Shown here: positions 1 to 9,614 of the stretch, one piece after another
Layout of the letters: the number at the start of each line of letters is the position of its first letter
Numbering within the stretch: position 1 is the first letter of the stretch
DNA from: Pseudomonadota bacterium
GTDB taxonomy: Bacteria > Bdellovibrionota > Bacteriovoracia > Bacteriovoracales > Bacteriovoracaceae
Reading direction: 5' to 3'
NCBI GenBank assembly: GCA_027488375.1
Contig: JAIYBW010000005.1
Span: 248,001 to 312,000 of the forward strand
DNA length: 64,000 bases
Position numbers and translations under genes: made by a program
The notes under the pieces: model-generated
The model's input: only the letters and a program-made list of their open reading frames with translations
What the model was told of the DNA's origin: nothing
Database searches by the model: none

Positions 1-668
1 TTTATTTCGAAGGAGATCAATTTGGCCAATATAGAATGTTAAGAGTCATGAAGAATAGATTTGGAAATACCAACGAGGTTGGTATTTTTGAGATGCAAGA
101 AAGTGGTCTTTTAGAAATTAAAAATCCTTCACAATATTTTTTAGATCAATCACTACCAGGATCCTATGGACGTTCTCTAACTTGTATACTTGAAGGGAGC
201 CGATCCTTATTTGTCGAGATTCAGGCCTTGGTGGTTGAAAATAAATTCGCCGTGGGCAGAAGAACAACACAAGGTTTAGATTCAAATCGGGTGGCCCTAT
301 TGGTTGCTGTTATTGATAAATATTTGGGGATACCACTTTCGTATAATGATATTTATGTGAACGTCGTCGGTGGGATAAAGTTAAGCACGCGAGAAAATGA
401 TCTTTCGGTTATTGCATCACTCTTGAGTTCATATCATGGAAAGGCTATCCCAGGAGATACCATTTTTCTTGGGGAAGTAGGTCTCACGGGAGAAGTAAGA
501 TCAGTGCCCATGATGGAAATGCGGCTCAAAGAAATCTCTCAAATGAATTATAAGAGAGTGATTACTTCTAAGCGGGCGGCGGAAGATTTTAAGGGAAAAT
601 ATAAAATTGAGCTCACTGGGATTACAAAGGCCAGTGAGCTTAATGCACTTCTTTTTAAAAAATCATAA
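1..668 (+). CDS. radA: DNA repair protein RadA, C-terminal part (5' end outside window)
   Basis: This is the C-terminal part of RadA/Sms, the RecA-like branch-migration ATPase of recombinational repair. The reading frame is open from the first base, and the first visible residues (YFEGDQ, then RVMKNRFG) match the end of the RecA-like core, including the RadA-specific KNRFG motif. The rest is the Lon-protease-like domain, with DLSVIASLLSS and PGDTIFLGEVGLTGEVRSV clearly visible. The Walker A and zinc-finger regions lie upstream of the window. The stop overlaps the convergent glpK stop by six bases and no terminator separates them. The gene is partial only because the window begins here. Confidence 0.93.
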   Translation, partial: YFEGDQFGQYRMLRVMKNRFGNTNEVGIFEMQESGLLEIKNPSQYFLDQSLPGSYGRSLTCILEGSRSLFVEIQALVVENKFAVGRRTTQGLDSNRVALLVAVIDKYLGIPLSYNDIYVNVVGGIKLSTRENDLSVIASLLSSYHGKAIPGDTIFLGEVGLTGEVRSVPMMEMRLKEISQMNYKRVITSKRAAEDFKGKYKIELTGITKASELNALLFKKS

Positions 669-2138
669 AAACATTCTTTGAATCGTTTTATTCCAAAGAT
701 TTTTTTTATCAGAAAAGTAGTTGTTTTTTTCTGGGTTAAATTCTTTTTCAAGTTTCCAAAGCTTATGTAAATCTTGGATTTCAACTTCTTTTTTTCCAAT
801 GAGTGCACCTAAGGCTACACCGAAAGCTGTTGTATCGATGACTTGTGGTCTTAAAATTTTATTTTCAGAAAAATTCGATTGGATCTGAAGCAGTAAATTA
901 TTAGCAGCGGCACCACCATCAACTCTTATGTCATTAAGCTTCGAGAAATCTTTCTTAAAGCTTTCTACAGAATCATTGACTGAAAGTGCAATACCTTCGA
1001 GACAGGCGCGGGCAATATGAGACTTACTCGTTCCTCTTGTTAATCCTACAATGGCCGCTTTGGCCTCTGAATTCCAGTAGGGAGTTCCGATACCCGTAAA
1101 AAATGGCATAAAGAGGACATCCCGCATTTGATTGAGGTCGTGAACTTCTCTCGCTAGTGTTTCTACCTCTGGTGATTGATGGATCATGTTCAAATTATCT
1201 CGGAGCCACTGAACGGCCGCACCTGCGATATAAGCAGCTCCTTCAAGGGCATATATTTTTTTTCCAGCATGATAAAAAGCAGCTGTGGTCAAAAGACCCT
1301 GACGGGAGTGAATAATAGATTCCCCAGTGTTGAGAAGTAAAAAAGCACCTGTTCCATAAGTGCACTTTAAATCTCCAGGTCGAACACAGGTTTGTCCAAA
1401 AAGTGCTGCTTGTTGATCACCAAGAATGGAAAGAATAGGTATTCCATCTGGTAAAAAATCACAGCCCAGTGTTGTGCCGAAATGGCTAAAGGACTCTTTT
1501 ATTTCTGGTAAAAAATCTTTTGAAAGACCAAAAAAATTAATGAGCTCATCATCCCATTGAAATGTTTCAAGTCCCATGAGCATGGTTCGAGAGGCATTAG
1601 AAGGCTCGGTCGCAAAGCTTTTACCTTGAGTAAGCTTATAAAGGAGAAAAGTATCAACCGTAGATAAGTTCAAATCTTTTTTATCTGCAGCAGTTTTAAC
1701 AGCAGGAACATGATCGAGAAGCCATCTCATCTTAGAGGCAGAAAAATAAGGATCTAGAGGCAGCCCTGTTCGTGTTTTATATGGCCCATAACTGGCCTTT
1801 TTATCTTCACAAAAATTAAATGTCCGTCGATCTTGCCAGACAATAGCGTTGGCGAGTGGTTCACCTTTTTTATTATAGGCACAGGTGGTTTCTCTTTGGT
1901 TTGTAATCCCAATTGCTAAAATATCTTTAGCAGAAATATTTTGCCTAGAGACAATAGAGAGTACTGAGGCCTTAACTGAAGCCCAGATATCATTGAGGTC
2001 ATGTTCAACCCAACCTGGTTGAGGATAGATTTGTCGGTAATCGATTTTTTCTTTATCTAAAATACGGAGTGACTTAGCATCAATTAAAAGTGAAGTTGAG
2101 CCAGTCGTTCCTTGATCAATGGCGAGTAAATAATTCAT
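663..2138 (-). CDS. glpK: Glycerol kinase
   Basis: Cytosolic FGGY-family kinase that phosphorylates glycerol to sn-glycerol 3-phosphate, feeding lipid synthesis or glycolysis. Its 491 residues are full length for the family. The N-terminal phosphate-binding motif DQGTTGSTS, the ITNQRETT and WQDRRT segments, the GTGAFLLLNTG adenosine-site loop and the DGGAAANN motif near the C-terminus are all present and intact. It lies downstream of a small pilin-like gene on the same strand with a gap of 34 bases. No glycerol facilitator or glycerol-3-phosphate dehydrogenase gene is nearby, so it is not in a classical glp operon. The identification is secure. Confidence 0.96.
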   Translation of the reverse strand: MNYLLAIDQGTTGSTSLLIDAKSLRILDKEKIDYRQIYPQPGWVEHDLNDIWASVKASVLSIVSRQNISAKDILAIGITNQRETTCAYNKKGEPLANAIVWQDRRTFNFCEDKKASYGPYKTRTGLPLDPYFSASKMRWLLDHVPAVKTAADKKDLNLSTVDTFLLYKLTQGKSFATEPSNASRTMLMGLETFQWDDELINFFGLSKDFLPEIKESFSHFGTTLGCDFLPDGIPILSILGDQQAALFGQTCVRPGDLKCTYGTGAFLLLNTGESIIHSRQGLLTTAAFYHAGKKIYALEGAAYIAGAAVQWLRDNLNMIHQSPEVETLAREVHDLNQMRDVLFMPFFTGIGTPYWNSEAKAAIVGLTRGTSKSHIARACLEGIALSVNDSVESFKKDFSKLNDIRVDGGAAANNLLLQIQSNFSENKILRPQVIDTTAFGVALGALIGKKEVEIQDLHKLWKLEKEFNPEKNNYFSDKKNLWNKTIQRMFL

Positions 2139-2172
2139 GAATCATCCTTGGTTCATCTTAAAGATAAAAAAA

Positions 2173-2397
2173 TTAATCTAGAGTTGCGGTTTGCACACCT
2201 GGTTTGTCGTTAATGATGAGATTAACGGCATATTGCCAATAATTACCGATATTACGGTTCATGACGGAGACAAATCCGTAGGAAAGCATGGAGATAACGG
2301 CCAGGAGAAGGACAAACTCAACCAACGATTGTCCGCGTTGATTCAAACGTTTAATGGACCTACGAATCTTATGAGGTAATCTCTTCCAATGCTTCAT
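2173..2397 (-). CDS. Small TadE/Flp-pilin-like membrane protein
   Basis: A 74-residue protein with a very basic start, then the segment RGQSLVEFVLLLAVISML and a short polar tail. A G/Q-S-hVEFhhhhh stretch leading straight into a single membrane helix is the signature of TadE/TadG-like pseudopilins and Flp pilins, which are cleaved by a prepilin peptidase before the hydrophobic segment. No other tad genes are in the window, so the export partner must be elsewhere. It could also be an unrelated single-span protein. The start lies 22 bases from the divergent thioredoxin-like gene, so the two promoters must overlap or lie inside the neighbouring gene. Confidence 0.6.
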   Translation of the reverse strand: MKHWKRLPHKIRRSIKRLNQRGQSLVEFVLLLAVISMLSYGFVSVMNRNIGNYWQYAVNLIINDKPGVQTATLD

Positions 2398-2419
2398 AAT
2401 GTTTCTTACTTAGGGTAGA

Positions 2420-3001
2420 ATGCAGGTCATGAAGATCCAGCTTCCTTTCAAAAAGTTTATTCCTTTTCTTATCTTTATTATCGCTTTTAGTGGCTTTCTT
2501 TCCACTCAAATTCTTTGGGACACTTTCCATCTTAACGCCGAACAGGTCAGTGAAGATAAACAAAAATACTCCGTTTACGAGCAAGCGTTCCAAGGGCTTA
2601 AATTAACGACAACTAAAAGTACGACAATAGAACTCAAGAATCAAAAAGAGCCCCTTATTCTGCTTAATTTCTGGGCATCTTGGTGTTTACCTTGCTTGAA
2701 AGAATTTCCGAGTTTAGTGCAATTCCAGGACCGTTATAAAAACCAAGTAAAAGTTATTGGCATTAATGGGGATGAGGAAAAGATTCTAGAAGAAATTAAA
2801 AAAGTTGAGACTAAATATAAACTTAATTTTGAGTCGGCCAGTGATGCAAATAGCCTCATCTCAAATAAATTTTTAATCTCCACATACCCTGTTTCTATTT
2901 TATTCTTTAAAGGCAAAGTCATTTTCGTGAGTAAAAAAATTCATAATTTTATGGATAAGAATTTTTTAAAAATCATCGAGGCTGAACTTAAATCAAACTA
3001 A
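2420..3001 (+). CDS. Membrane-anchored thioredoxin-like protein (TlpA/ResA type)
   Basis: Thiol-disulfide oxidoreductase facing the periplasm. Residues about 10-30 form one hydrophobic anchor (FIPFLIFIIAFSGFL). The thioredoxin fold follows, with LLNFWASWCLPCLKEFP carrying the CxxC redox site and a conserved cis-proline region near STYPVS. This matches the TlpA/ResA/CcmG group, which reduces periplasmic disulfides, often for cytochrome c maturation; the actual partner cannot be told from this sequence. A second ATG three codons downstream (2429) is an equally plausible start. The 3' end overlaps the convergent hutI gene by 14 bases. Confidence 0.85.
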   Translation: MQVMKIQLPFKKFIPFLIFIIAFSGFLSTQILWDTFHLNAEQVSEDKQKYSVYEQAFQGLKLTTTKSTTIELKNQKEPLILLNFWASWCLPCLKEFPSLVQFQDRYKNQVKVIGINGDEEKILEEIKKVETKYKLNFESASDANSLISNKFLISTYPVSILFFKGKVIFVSKKIHNFMDKNFLKIIEAELKSN

Positions 3002-4202
3002 CCGAAAGATTTTTACCCCAGTTATAAGTGATGTGGGCGAGGCTTGGTGCTTTAAAAAGACTAAATCTTGATGCCATACCTTTTGCAATCACCCCTTGAT
3101 TTTTAAGCCCTAGAGCAGCAGCTGCATTTAAACTTATAGCGGCCCAAAGTTCGGCCTGATTCAATTTAAGAGCAGCAGCCGATATTGAGGCAATAAGTAT
3201 TAAATTATCAACATGACATGAGCCAGGATTAAAATCAGAAGCCAGGGCAACTTTAACTCCTGAGTCTAGCATTTCGCGGGCCGGTGCTAGTGGTTTTCCT
3301 AGAAAAAAAGCAGTACCAGGTAGGAGAGTTGCAACGGTGTTGGTCTTCGCAAGTTTTGAGATACCAGGTTTTGAAATTTTTAGCAAATGATCGGCCGAAA
3401 GTGCGCCAAATTCGCAGGCGATTTCAGCACCTTGATTATCATTCAATTCGTCTGCATGAATCTTGCAAGGAAGGTTTAGACTCTTGGCCGCTGTAAATAA
3501 TTTCCTCACATCATCAGAAGAGAAGTAATTTTTTTCATGGAAAATATCTACCGCATCGATAATCTTTTTTTCACTCAGTTCTTTCATAAGTGGTAAAACA
3601 ACTTGTTCTAGATAAGCTTTTGAATTTTTAAAATTCTTAGGTATGTCGTGGGCAGCAAGATAGGTGTTAAAAATTCGAAATTTTGGTGAAAAATGAATTT
3701 TTAGTTCATATATAATTTCACTTAGTTCTTTTTCTTTCTCATAAGTTAAACCATAGCCAGATTTAACCTCGACAGTACCAACACCATAACTGAAGATTTT
3801 TTCAAGTCGTTTACGAGCAAGTTCAAAAAGTTCAGACTTTGAAAGTTTATGAGTTTCACTCATGGTAAAAAGAATTCCACCACCGCGTTTAGCAATGTCT
3901 TCATAACTGAGACCGTTAAGTCTGTCTGCGTACTCACTCGCACGATCACCACCAAAAACCGCATGGGTATGGGAATCAATTATTTCTGGAACAAGGACAT
4001 GCCCCCTTAGGTTTTCTGAAGGGAGACCTTGAAATCCTTGTGGCAAGTTTGAGGTTTCACCAACCCAATGAATAATATCATCATCAAAGACCACGGCACC
4101 ATCTTCAATCACACTCAAATCCTGTGGAACTAGATAACGTCCATCTTTGGTGTGAGCGGATTGGAGTGTAACGAGTTGTGAGAGGTGCCGATAAACTTTC
4201 AT
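2988..4202 (-). CDS. hutI: Imidazolonepropionase
   Basis: Third enzyme of histidine degradation; hydrolyses 4-imidazolone-5-propionate to N-formimino-L-glutamate. The 404 residues match the family length. The amidohydrolase metal site H78-T-H80 lies in IIDSHTHAVFGGDRASEY, and further metal and substrate regions (HDIPK, KIHADELN, DFNPGSCH) are visible. It is the last gene of the hutH-hutU-hutI run, six bases after hutU. The next enzyme, formiminoglutamase (HutG) or deiminase (HutF), is not in the window, so the end product depends on genes elsewhere. Confidence 0.95.
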   Translation of the reverse strand: MKVYRHLSQLVTLQSAHTKDGRYLVPQDLSVIEDGAVVFDDDIIHWVGETSNLPQGFQGLPSENLRGHVLVPEIIDSHTHAVFGGDRASEYADRLNGLSYEDIAKRGGGILFTMSETHKLSKSELFELARKRLEKIFSYGVGTVEVKSGYGLTYEKEKELSEIIYELKIHFSPKFRIFNTYLAAHDIPKNFKNSKAYLEQVVLPLMKELSEKKIIDAVDIFHEKNYFSSDDVRKLFTAAKSLNLPCKIHADELNDNQGAEIACEFGALSADHLLKISKPGISKLAKTNTVATLLPGTAFFLGKPLAPAREMLDSGVKVALASDFNPGSCHVDNLILIASISAAALKLNQAELWAAISLNAAAALGLKNQGVIAKGMASRFSLFKAPSLAHITYNWGKNLSVSLI

Positions 4203-4208
4203 AAATTT

Positions 4209-5867
4209 CTAAATTGAGGGAAACTTAATTTTAGTTTCTGGTTGTTTGGCAATATTAAGAGAAATATCGTAGCCAGCATCCGCATGTCTCACGATCCCCA
4301 TGCCAGAGTCAGAATTTAGCACACGAGATAATCGGACATCCATCTCCTGTGTTCCATCACAAACAATCACCATGCCCGAATGTTGTGAGAATCCCATTCC
4401 GACACCACCACCATGGTGAAGTGAAATCCAGCTCGCGCCATTATTAATATTGATCATGGCATTTAAAAGTGGCCAGTCAGAAACAGCATCAGATCCATCT
4501 TTCATACTTTCAGTTTCTCGATTAGGAGAGGCCACTGAGCCACAATCTAAATGATCACGGCCAATAACGATGGGAGCTTTAACTTTTTTCTCGCGAACGA
4601 GTTGATTAAAAAGGAGTGCTGCTTTTTCTCTGTCACCATATTTTAACCAACAGATTCTCGCTGGAAGTCCTTGGAATTGGATCATGCTTGAAGCTTTATC
4701 AAGCCAGTTAATCATTGATTTATTTTCAGGAAATAATTTCTTAAGGGCTTCATCTGTAACTCTGATATCGTCAGGATCTCCAGATAAAGCAATCCATCTG
4801 AAAGGGCCTGAACCTTCACAAAACAGAGGTCTTATATACGCCGGTACAAATCCTGGGAAACTAAAGGCGTCCTTTACCCCAACTTTTTGAGCACCAGCTC
4901 GAAGATTGTTACCATAATCAAAAACATGAGAACCTTTCTTTTTGAAGGCAACCATGACTCGAACATGTTGACCCATTGATTCGTATGCATACTCAGCATA
5001 CTTAGATGGATCCTTATGTTTTAATTCCATGGCCTCTTCAAAATTCATTCCTGCAGGTACATAACCGTTTAGAGGATCATGGGCAGATGTTTGATCCGTT
5101 ACTAAATCAGGCACGATGCCTTTATCTAGAACGAACTCAAAGAAATCAACCGCATTACCGACAACGCCCACTGAAAGGGCCTCTCCCTTATTTTTTGCAT
5201 TGAGGGAAATTTCAAGAGCTTCTTCAAAAGTATTGGCCAGTACATCGAGATATTTAGTTTTTAGTCTTTTTTCAATTCTTGTCCTATCCACATCACAACA
5301 AAGACAAACACCTTCGGCCATTTTAACAGCTAAAGGTTGGGCTCCACCCATACCGCCAATACCGGCAGTCAGGACGAGTTTGCCTTTTAGTGTTGCCTGC
5401 TCACCGTAATGTTTTCTGGCCGCGGCCATAAAGGTTTCATAAGTGCCCTGAAGAATTCCTTGAGATCCTATGTAGATCCATGATCCAGCGGTCATCTGAC
5501 CGTACATCATAAGACCTTCATCTTTTAATTTATTAAAATGATCCCATGTGGCCCACTTAGGAACAAGATTTGAGTTCGCAATCAAAACTCTAGGCCCTTG
5601 AGGATTTGAGGGAAAAACAGCTACTGGCTTTCCCGATTGAACGATAAGAGTTTCATTATTTTCTAGATTTTTAAGGGCAGCAATTAAATCCGCTAGGGCC
5701 TTGGGATTTCTGGCTGCCTGTCCATTTCCACCGTAGACAATAAGATTATCCCTATCTTCAGCGACTTCTGGGTGCAAATTATTTAGTAAACAACGAAGGG
5801 CGGCTTCTTGATGCCAGCCTTTACATGTTAATTCTGAACCTGTTGGGGGAAGAGGTATTTGGCTCAT
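4209..5867 (-). CDS. hutU: Urocanate hydratase
   Basis: NAD-dependent urocanase, the second step of histidine degradation, converting urocanate to imidazolonepropionate. At 552 residues it is full length. The N-terminal [16 protein letters not shown] region, the Rossmann-like [16 protein letters not shown] segment that holds the tightly bound [15 protein letters not shown], and the C-terminal [17 protein letters not shown] with its conserved cysteine are all present. It overlaps hutH by four bases (ATGA), so the two are translationally coupled, and it precedes hutI by six bases. Confidence 0.97.
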   Translation of the reverse strand: MSQIPLPPTGSELTCKGWHQEAALRCLLNNLHPEVAEDRDNLIVYGGNGQAARNPKALADLIAALKNLENNETLIVQSGKPVAVFPSNPQGPRVLIANSNLVPKWATWDHFNKLKDEGLMMYGQMTAGSWIYIGSQGILQGTYETFMAAARKHYGEQATLKGKLVLTAGIGGMGGAQPLAVKMAEGVCLCCDVDRTRIEKRLKTKYLDVLANTFEEALEISLNAKNKGEALSVGVVGNAVDFFEFVLDKGIVPDLVTDQTSAHDPLNGYVPAGMNFEEAMELKHKDPSKYAEYAYESMGQHVRVMVAFKKKGSHVFDYGNNLRAGAQKVGVKDAFSFPGFVPAYIRPLFCEGSGPFRWIALSGDPDDIRVTDEALKKLFPENKSMINWLDKASSMIQFQGLPARICWLKYGDREKAALLFNQLVREKKVKAPIVIGRDHLDCGSVASPNRETESMKDGSDAVSDWPLLNAMININNGASWISLHHGGGVGMGFSQHSGMVIVCDGTQEMDVRLSRVLNSDSGMGIVRHADAGYDISLNIAKQPETKIKFPSI

Positions 5868-7405
5868 TTTAAGGCTCCTGTAAGAGATTCAACTTCTTTA
5901 ATAATTTCATCGTTTTGAATAAGGCGAGTAAGATTATCGATATCTTTATGAAAAATACGATCTTCGCCAATTGGTGAAACGTGCTTTCTCACTAATGTGT
6001 AAACTTTTTCTAAGGCCGGTGACGTTTTCAAAGGTCTTAAGAACTCTAGTCCTTGAGTGTTGCAAAGAAGTTCAATCGCTAATCCATGTTGAACGTTGGA
6101 GACCACTTCATGCAATTTTCGGCCGGCAGTTACCCCCATCGAAACATGGTCTTCTTTGTCAGTGGAAGTAGGAATTGAATCTACTGAAGCTGGATGGCAG
6201 AGATATTTATTTTCAGACGCTAAGGCAGCCATGGTTACATGAGCAATCATGAGGCCTGAATTAAGACCAGAGTTTGCCGTGAGAAAAGCTGGCAAATCTG
6301 AAAAATGGGGATTCATCATTTTTTCAACACGTCTCTCAGCTATGTTGCATATTTCAGATAATCCCATGGCGAGATAATCCATACAGAGTGCCAGAGCTTC
6401 TCCATGAAAATTTCCTCCTGAGATCACATCGCCAGTGTCAGCAAAAACGAGGGGATTATCTGTCACAGAATTTAATTCGGTATCTAAAACTTCATGGGCA
6501 TGACGTAAAGTCTGTCGGCAGGCCCCATGAACTTGAGGAATACATCTTAGGGAATAAGGGTCTTGAACTTTACCATCCTCTTTATGGGAGTGAATGATTT
6601 CAGAACCAGAGATAATTTTGAGAAGATTATGAGATACATCAACTTGTCCAGGTTGTGGTTTAAGCTGAGATATTCTTAAATCAAAGGCACTGGCCGTTCC
6701 GCGAACAGCATCCAAAGTGAGACAAGCGACAATATCAGCTTGCTTCATAATTCTTTCAGTGTCTACGAAGGCAAGACACCCAAGAGCTAGCATCACTGAA
6801 GTTCCGTTGATGAGAGCAAGACCATCTTTAGGGCCCAAGGCTGCCGGTGTTTTTCCAATCTGATGAAGTGCAAAATCAGACTTAATAATTTTACCCTGAT
6901 AATCAACTTCACCTTCACCAATAAGGGCCAGAGCAATATGTGAAAGAGGGGCAAGATCCCCGGAAGCTCCAACCGATCCTTTTTCAGGTATAACAGGGTT
7001 AATATTGAAATTGATGAAATCAAGCAGGAGTTCAATGGTCTCTGGACTGACACCAGAAAATCCTTGGATAAGACAATTAGCACGAACAAGCATGATGGCC
7101 CGAGTAATCTCTCGTGAAAAAGGCTTACCGACTCCCGTACAGTGTGAACGAATAAGATTATATTGAAGTTGGGCAAGATCTTCTTCAGCTATTTGTTTTG
7201 AAGCGAGTGCACCAAATCCAGTATTAATACCGTAAACTGGTTTTCCTTTCTTCACGATGTCGAGAACGACTTGACGAGATTTTTTCATTTTTTCAAGCGC
7301 GTGAGGATCAATAATAAGTTGAATGTCTCCAGCTTTTGCACGTGCGATGTAGGCCACATCGTGGATTGAAAGATTATTCCCATTAAGATGAAAAATTTTA
7401 GTCAT
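5864..7405 (-). CDS. hutH: Histidine ammonia-lyase
   Basis: First step of histidine degradation, removing ammonia from L-histidine to give urocanate. The Ala147-Ser148-Gly149 triad in [14 protein letters not shown] is the precursor of the self-formed MIO electrophile. VYGINTGFG carries the conserved catalytic tyrosine region, and [15 protein letters not shown] and NFHGEALA are further family signatures. The length (513) is typical. It sits eight bases after rpe and is co-directional with def, fmt and rpe, so histidine degradation appears to be transcribed through a housekeeping operon. No hut repressor gene or hut-type operator was recognised next to it. Confidence 0.97.
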   Translation of the reverse strand: MTKIFHLNGNNLSIHDVAYIARAKAGDIQLIIDPHALEKMKKSRQVVLDIVKKGKPVYGINTGFGALASKQIAEEDLAQLQYNLIRSHCTGVGKPFSREITRAIMLVRANCLIQGFSGVSPETIELLLDFINFNINPVIPEKGSVGASGDLAPLSHIALALIGEGEVDYQGKIIKSDFALHQIGKTPAALGPKDGLALINGTSVMLALGCLAFVDTERIMKQADIVACLTLDAVRGTASAFDLRISQLKPQPGQVDVSHNLLKIISGSEIIHSHKEDGKVQDPYSLRCIPQVHGACRQTLRHAHEVLDTELNSVTDNPLVFADTGDVISGGNFHGEALALCMDYLAMGLSEICNIAERRVEKMMNPHFSDLPAFLTANSGLNSGLMIAHVTMAALASENKYLCHPASVDSIPTSTDKEDHVSMGVTAGRKLHEVVSNVQHGLAIELLCNTQGLEFLRPLKTSPALEKVYTLVRKHVSPIGEDRIFHKDIDNLTRLIQNDEIIKEVESLTGALK

Positions 7406-7413
7406 ATTAAGCC

Positions 7414-8067
7414 TTAGCGAATTTTTTGAATGCGTTCAGAATAGTTTTTATTTGGTTCAGAAAAGATAAATGATCCAGCAACGAGATTATTAGCGCCGGC
7501 CTGGATAAGGTAGCCCGCATTTTGTTCATTGATGCCACCATCCACTTGAATCTGAAAATTAAATTGATTGGCGTGACGAATCTGATCGAGCTCAATCACT
7601 TTATCTACAATTTCTGGAATAAATTTTTGTCCACCAAAACCTGGATTAACACTCATAAGGAGAACGAGATCAACCTTGCTCCAGATGTAGTGAGGGACCG
7701 CAGATAGTGGAGTTGAAGGATTTAATGAGATACCAACGGATGGATAAAATTCTTTTATTTTTTGGATGAGCCGATCATGATGAGTGACCGCTTCCCAGTG
7801 GAAAGTGAAATTGTGGAGACCAACATTTTTAAAATTCTCAATAAAAAAATCTGGATTGGTCACCATGAAGTGAGCATCTAGTTTATGCTTGCTTACCGTT
7901 TTAATTTTATTCAGGACGGGCTCTCCAAAAGTGAGATTGGGTACAAAATGTGAGTCCATTACATCAAGGTGGAGCCAGAGATCATCGACTTGATTAAGTC
8001 TTTCTAATTCAATTTTGAGTTCAAGAAAATCTACTGAGAGAAGGCTTGGCGAGATGATGATAGACAT
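7414..8067 (-). CDS. rpe: Ribulose-phosphate 3-epimerase
   Basis: Pentose phosphate pathway enzyme that interconverts ribulose 5-phosphate and xylulose 5-phosphate. The 217-residue TIM barrel begins with SPSLLSVDF. It shows the metal-site motif DVMDSHFVPNLTFG, the HFMVTNPD segment, LMSVNPGFGGQKF and the phosphate-binding VDGGIN and AGANNLVAGS. It lies nine bases after fmt and eight before hutH on the same strand, inside the long minus-strand array. Confidence 0.96.
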   Translation of the reverse strand: MSIIISPSLLSVDFLELKIELERLNQVDDLWLHLDVMDSHFVPNLTFGEPVLNKIKTVSKHKLDAHFMVTNPDFFIENFKNVGLHNFTFHWEAVTHHDRLIQKIKEFYPSVGISLNPSTPLSAVPHYIWSKVDLVLLMSVNPGFGGQKFIPEIVDKVIELDQIRHANQFNFQIQVDGGINEQNAGYLIQAGANNLVAGSFIFSEPNKNYSERIQKIR

Positions 8068-8076
8068 AAATGATTC

Positions 8077-9015
8077 CTAATTTTCAGAAATATTAATTTC
8101 AGATTTTAAGCCATTCAGAAGTTCTTTATCTGAACAAGGTTTTTTTCCCTCAAGCTGAATATCACAAAGTCTTAGACTTCCATCTAGGCATCCAACGATA
8201 AGGCTTCCCATATCATTTTTCGCCATGCCGGGAGAAATTTTATGATGATAAGGCTCTGCGAGAAGGACCTTAAGGCGTTTGCCATTGAGGAAGCAATATG
8301 TTCCGGGCCAAGGATCAAGGGCGCGGATAAGATTGAGGATTTCATTTACGGTTTTAGATTTAAATTTTAAAAGCCCATCTTCCTTTTTAAGAGTCGGAGC
8401 AAAACTGACTTGAGAATCATCTTGGGGTGTGTAGGTAATTTTTTGAGAAATGATTTTTGTTAAGAAATCATTCATCGCTAAAGCAGCTTGATATTTTAGT
8501 CTTGTATAAAGCTGACCACCATTTTCAGTTGGAGCGATTTGAACTGTATGAAAATGAACGAGGTCACCGGCATCCATTTTCTTAACCATTTTTTGAATGG
8601 ATACACCTGTTTCATGATCGCCATGGAGAAGAGCATATTGAATGGGAGCAGCACCTCGGTACTTAGGTAAGACAGAGGTGTGGATATTAAAGCACCCTAG
8701 CTTGGCGATATTAAGCATATCTGAACCTAGAAATTGAGCGAAAGCTAAAACAACAATAAAATCTAAATCTTCATTTTTGAGTTTAGTTAAAAATTCAGGC
8801 TCACGATTTATATTTTCAGTTTGAAAGAAAGGGATTTTTTTATTTTTGGCGTACTCAATCACCTCGGGAGACTTAAGCTCCATACCTCTTCCCGCCGGCC
8901 GGTCAGGCATGGAAATAACAATACGCAGGTCTACGTGGGGATGATTGGCCAGTAGATCAAGAGTAGGAACTGAAAAATCAGGCGTCCCACAGAAGGCTAT
9001 TTTGAATTTTTTCAT
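8077..9015 (-). CDS. fmt: Methionyl-tRNA formyltransferase
   Basis: Formylates initiator methionyl-tRNA using 10-formyl-tetrahydrofolate. At 312 residues it is normal length. The N-terminal FCGTPDFSVPTL, the catalytic-site segment NIHTSVLPKYRGAAPIQYALLHGDHETGVSI and a C-terminal OB-like domain with RALDPWPGTY are visible. It overlaps the upstream def gene by four bases. The def-fmt pairing is very common because deformylase removes the formyl group that Fmt adds. Confidence 0.96.
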   Translation of the reverse strand: MKKFKIAFCGTPDFSVPTLDLLANHPHVDLRIVISMPDRPAGRGMELKSPEVIEYAKNKKIPFFQTENINREPEFLTKLKNEDLDFIVVLAFAQFLGSDMLNIAKLGCFNIHTSVLPKYRGAAPIQYALLHGDHETGVSIQKMVKKMDAGDLVHFHTVQIAPTENGGQLYTRLKYQAALAMNDFLTKIISQKITYTPQDDSQVSFAPTLKKEDGLLKFKSKTVNEILNLIRALDPWPGTYCFLNGKRLKVLLAEPYHHKISPGMAKNDMGSLIVGCLDGSLRLCDIQLEGKKPCSDKELLNGLKSEINISEN

Positions 9016-9584
9016 TTAACCTTCTCTTTGATCATCTTTTTCTTATAAAAATTCTTTTTTAAATTACTAAGCCTTTCAATAAAAACAACTCCATCAAGGT
9101 GGTCATTTTCATGTTGAATGCAGATCGCTAACATATCTCCTGCATCTAATTCATGAAAATTTCCTTGTAAGTCTTGGTATTTCACATGAACTGATTTGTG
9201 GCGCTTAACTTCCTCATAAACTCCAGGCACAGAAAGGCACCCTTCTTCATAAGTCGTTGAACCATTTTTTCCAGTGATGACTGGATTAATAAAAACCATG
9301 GGCCGAAAGCCTGAAAGCCGCACTTCTTCTTTTCCAGAGGCAGCGGTGACAGTTTCTCTCTCATAATCAACATCAAGCACAAAAAGTCTAATGCCTTCAC
9401 CAACTTGAGGCGCGGCGAGTCCAATCCCTGGGGCATGATACATGGTAAAAAGCATGTTCTTCACTAACTCTTCGAGATTCTTATCAAAAACTGTCACAGC
9501 TTTTGCCACCTGAGACAATACAGGCTCAGGATAAGTTAAAATGTCTAACGATTTTCCATGGAGTTCATAATTTTCTAAATTCAT
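9012..9584 (-). CDS. def: Peptide deformylase
   Basis: Metalloenzyme that removes the N-formyl group from nascent proteins. All three family motifs are present: GIGLAAPQVG (motif I), EEGCLSVPGVY (motif II, metal-binding cysteine) and QHENDHLDGVVF (motif III, the HExxH metal site). The ATG at 9584 is chosen over an in-frame TTG six codons upstream because MNLENYELHGK matches where deformylases usually begin; neither candidate has a strong Shine-Dalgarno. The 3' end overlaps fmt by four bases. Confidence 0.95.
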   Translation of the reverse strand: MNLENYELHGKSLDILTYPEPVLSQVAKAVTVFDKNLEELVKNMLFTMYHAPGIGLAAPQVGEGIRLFVLDVDYERETVTAASGKEEVRLSGFRPMVFINPVITGKNGSTTYEEGCLSVPGVYEEVKRHKSVHVKYQDLQGNFHELDAGDMLAICIQHENDHLDGVVFIERLSNLKKNFYKKKMIKEKVK

Positions 9585-9614
9585 GCTGATTTTATAGCAC
9601 AAGAAAGAGTGAAA

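Noticed and set aside
2369..2593. Minus-strand 74-codon frame opposite the thioredoxin-like gene
   Set aside because: Lys/Asp-rich composition typical of an antisense shadow, no start signals, and it overlaps the start of the pilin-like gene.
6793..7176. Minus-strand 127-codon frame inside hutH
   Set aside because: hutH matches its family along this whole stretch; the alternative frame has no recognisable motif.
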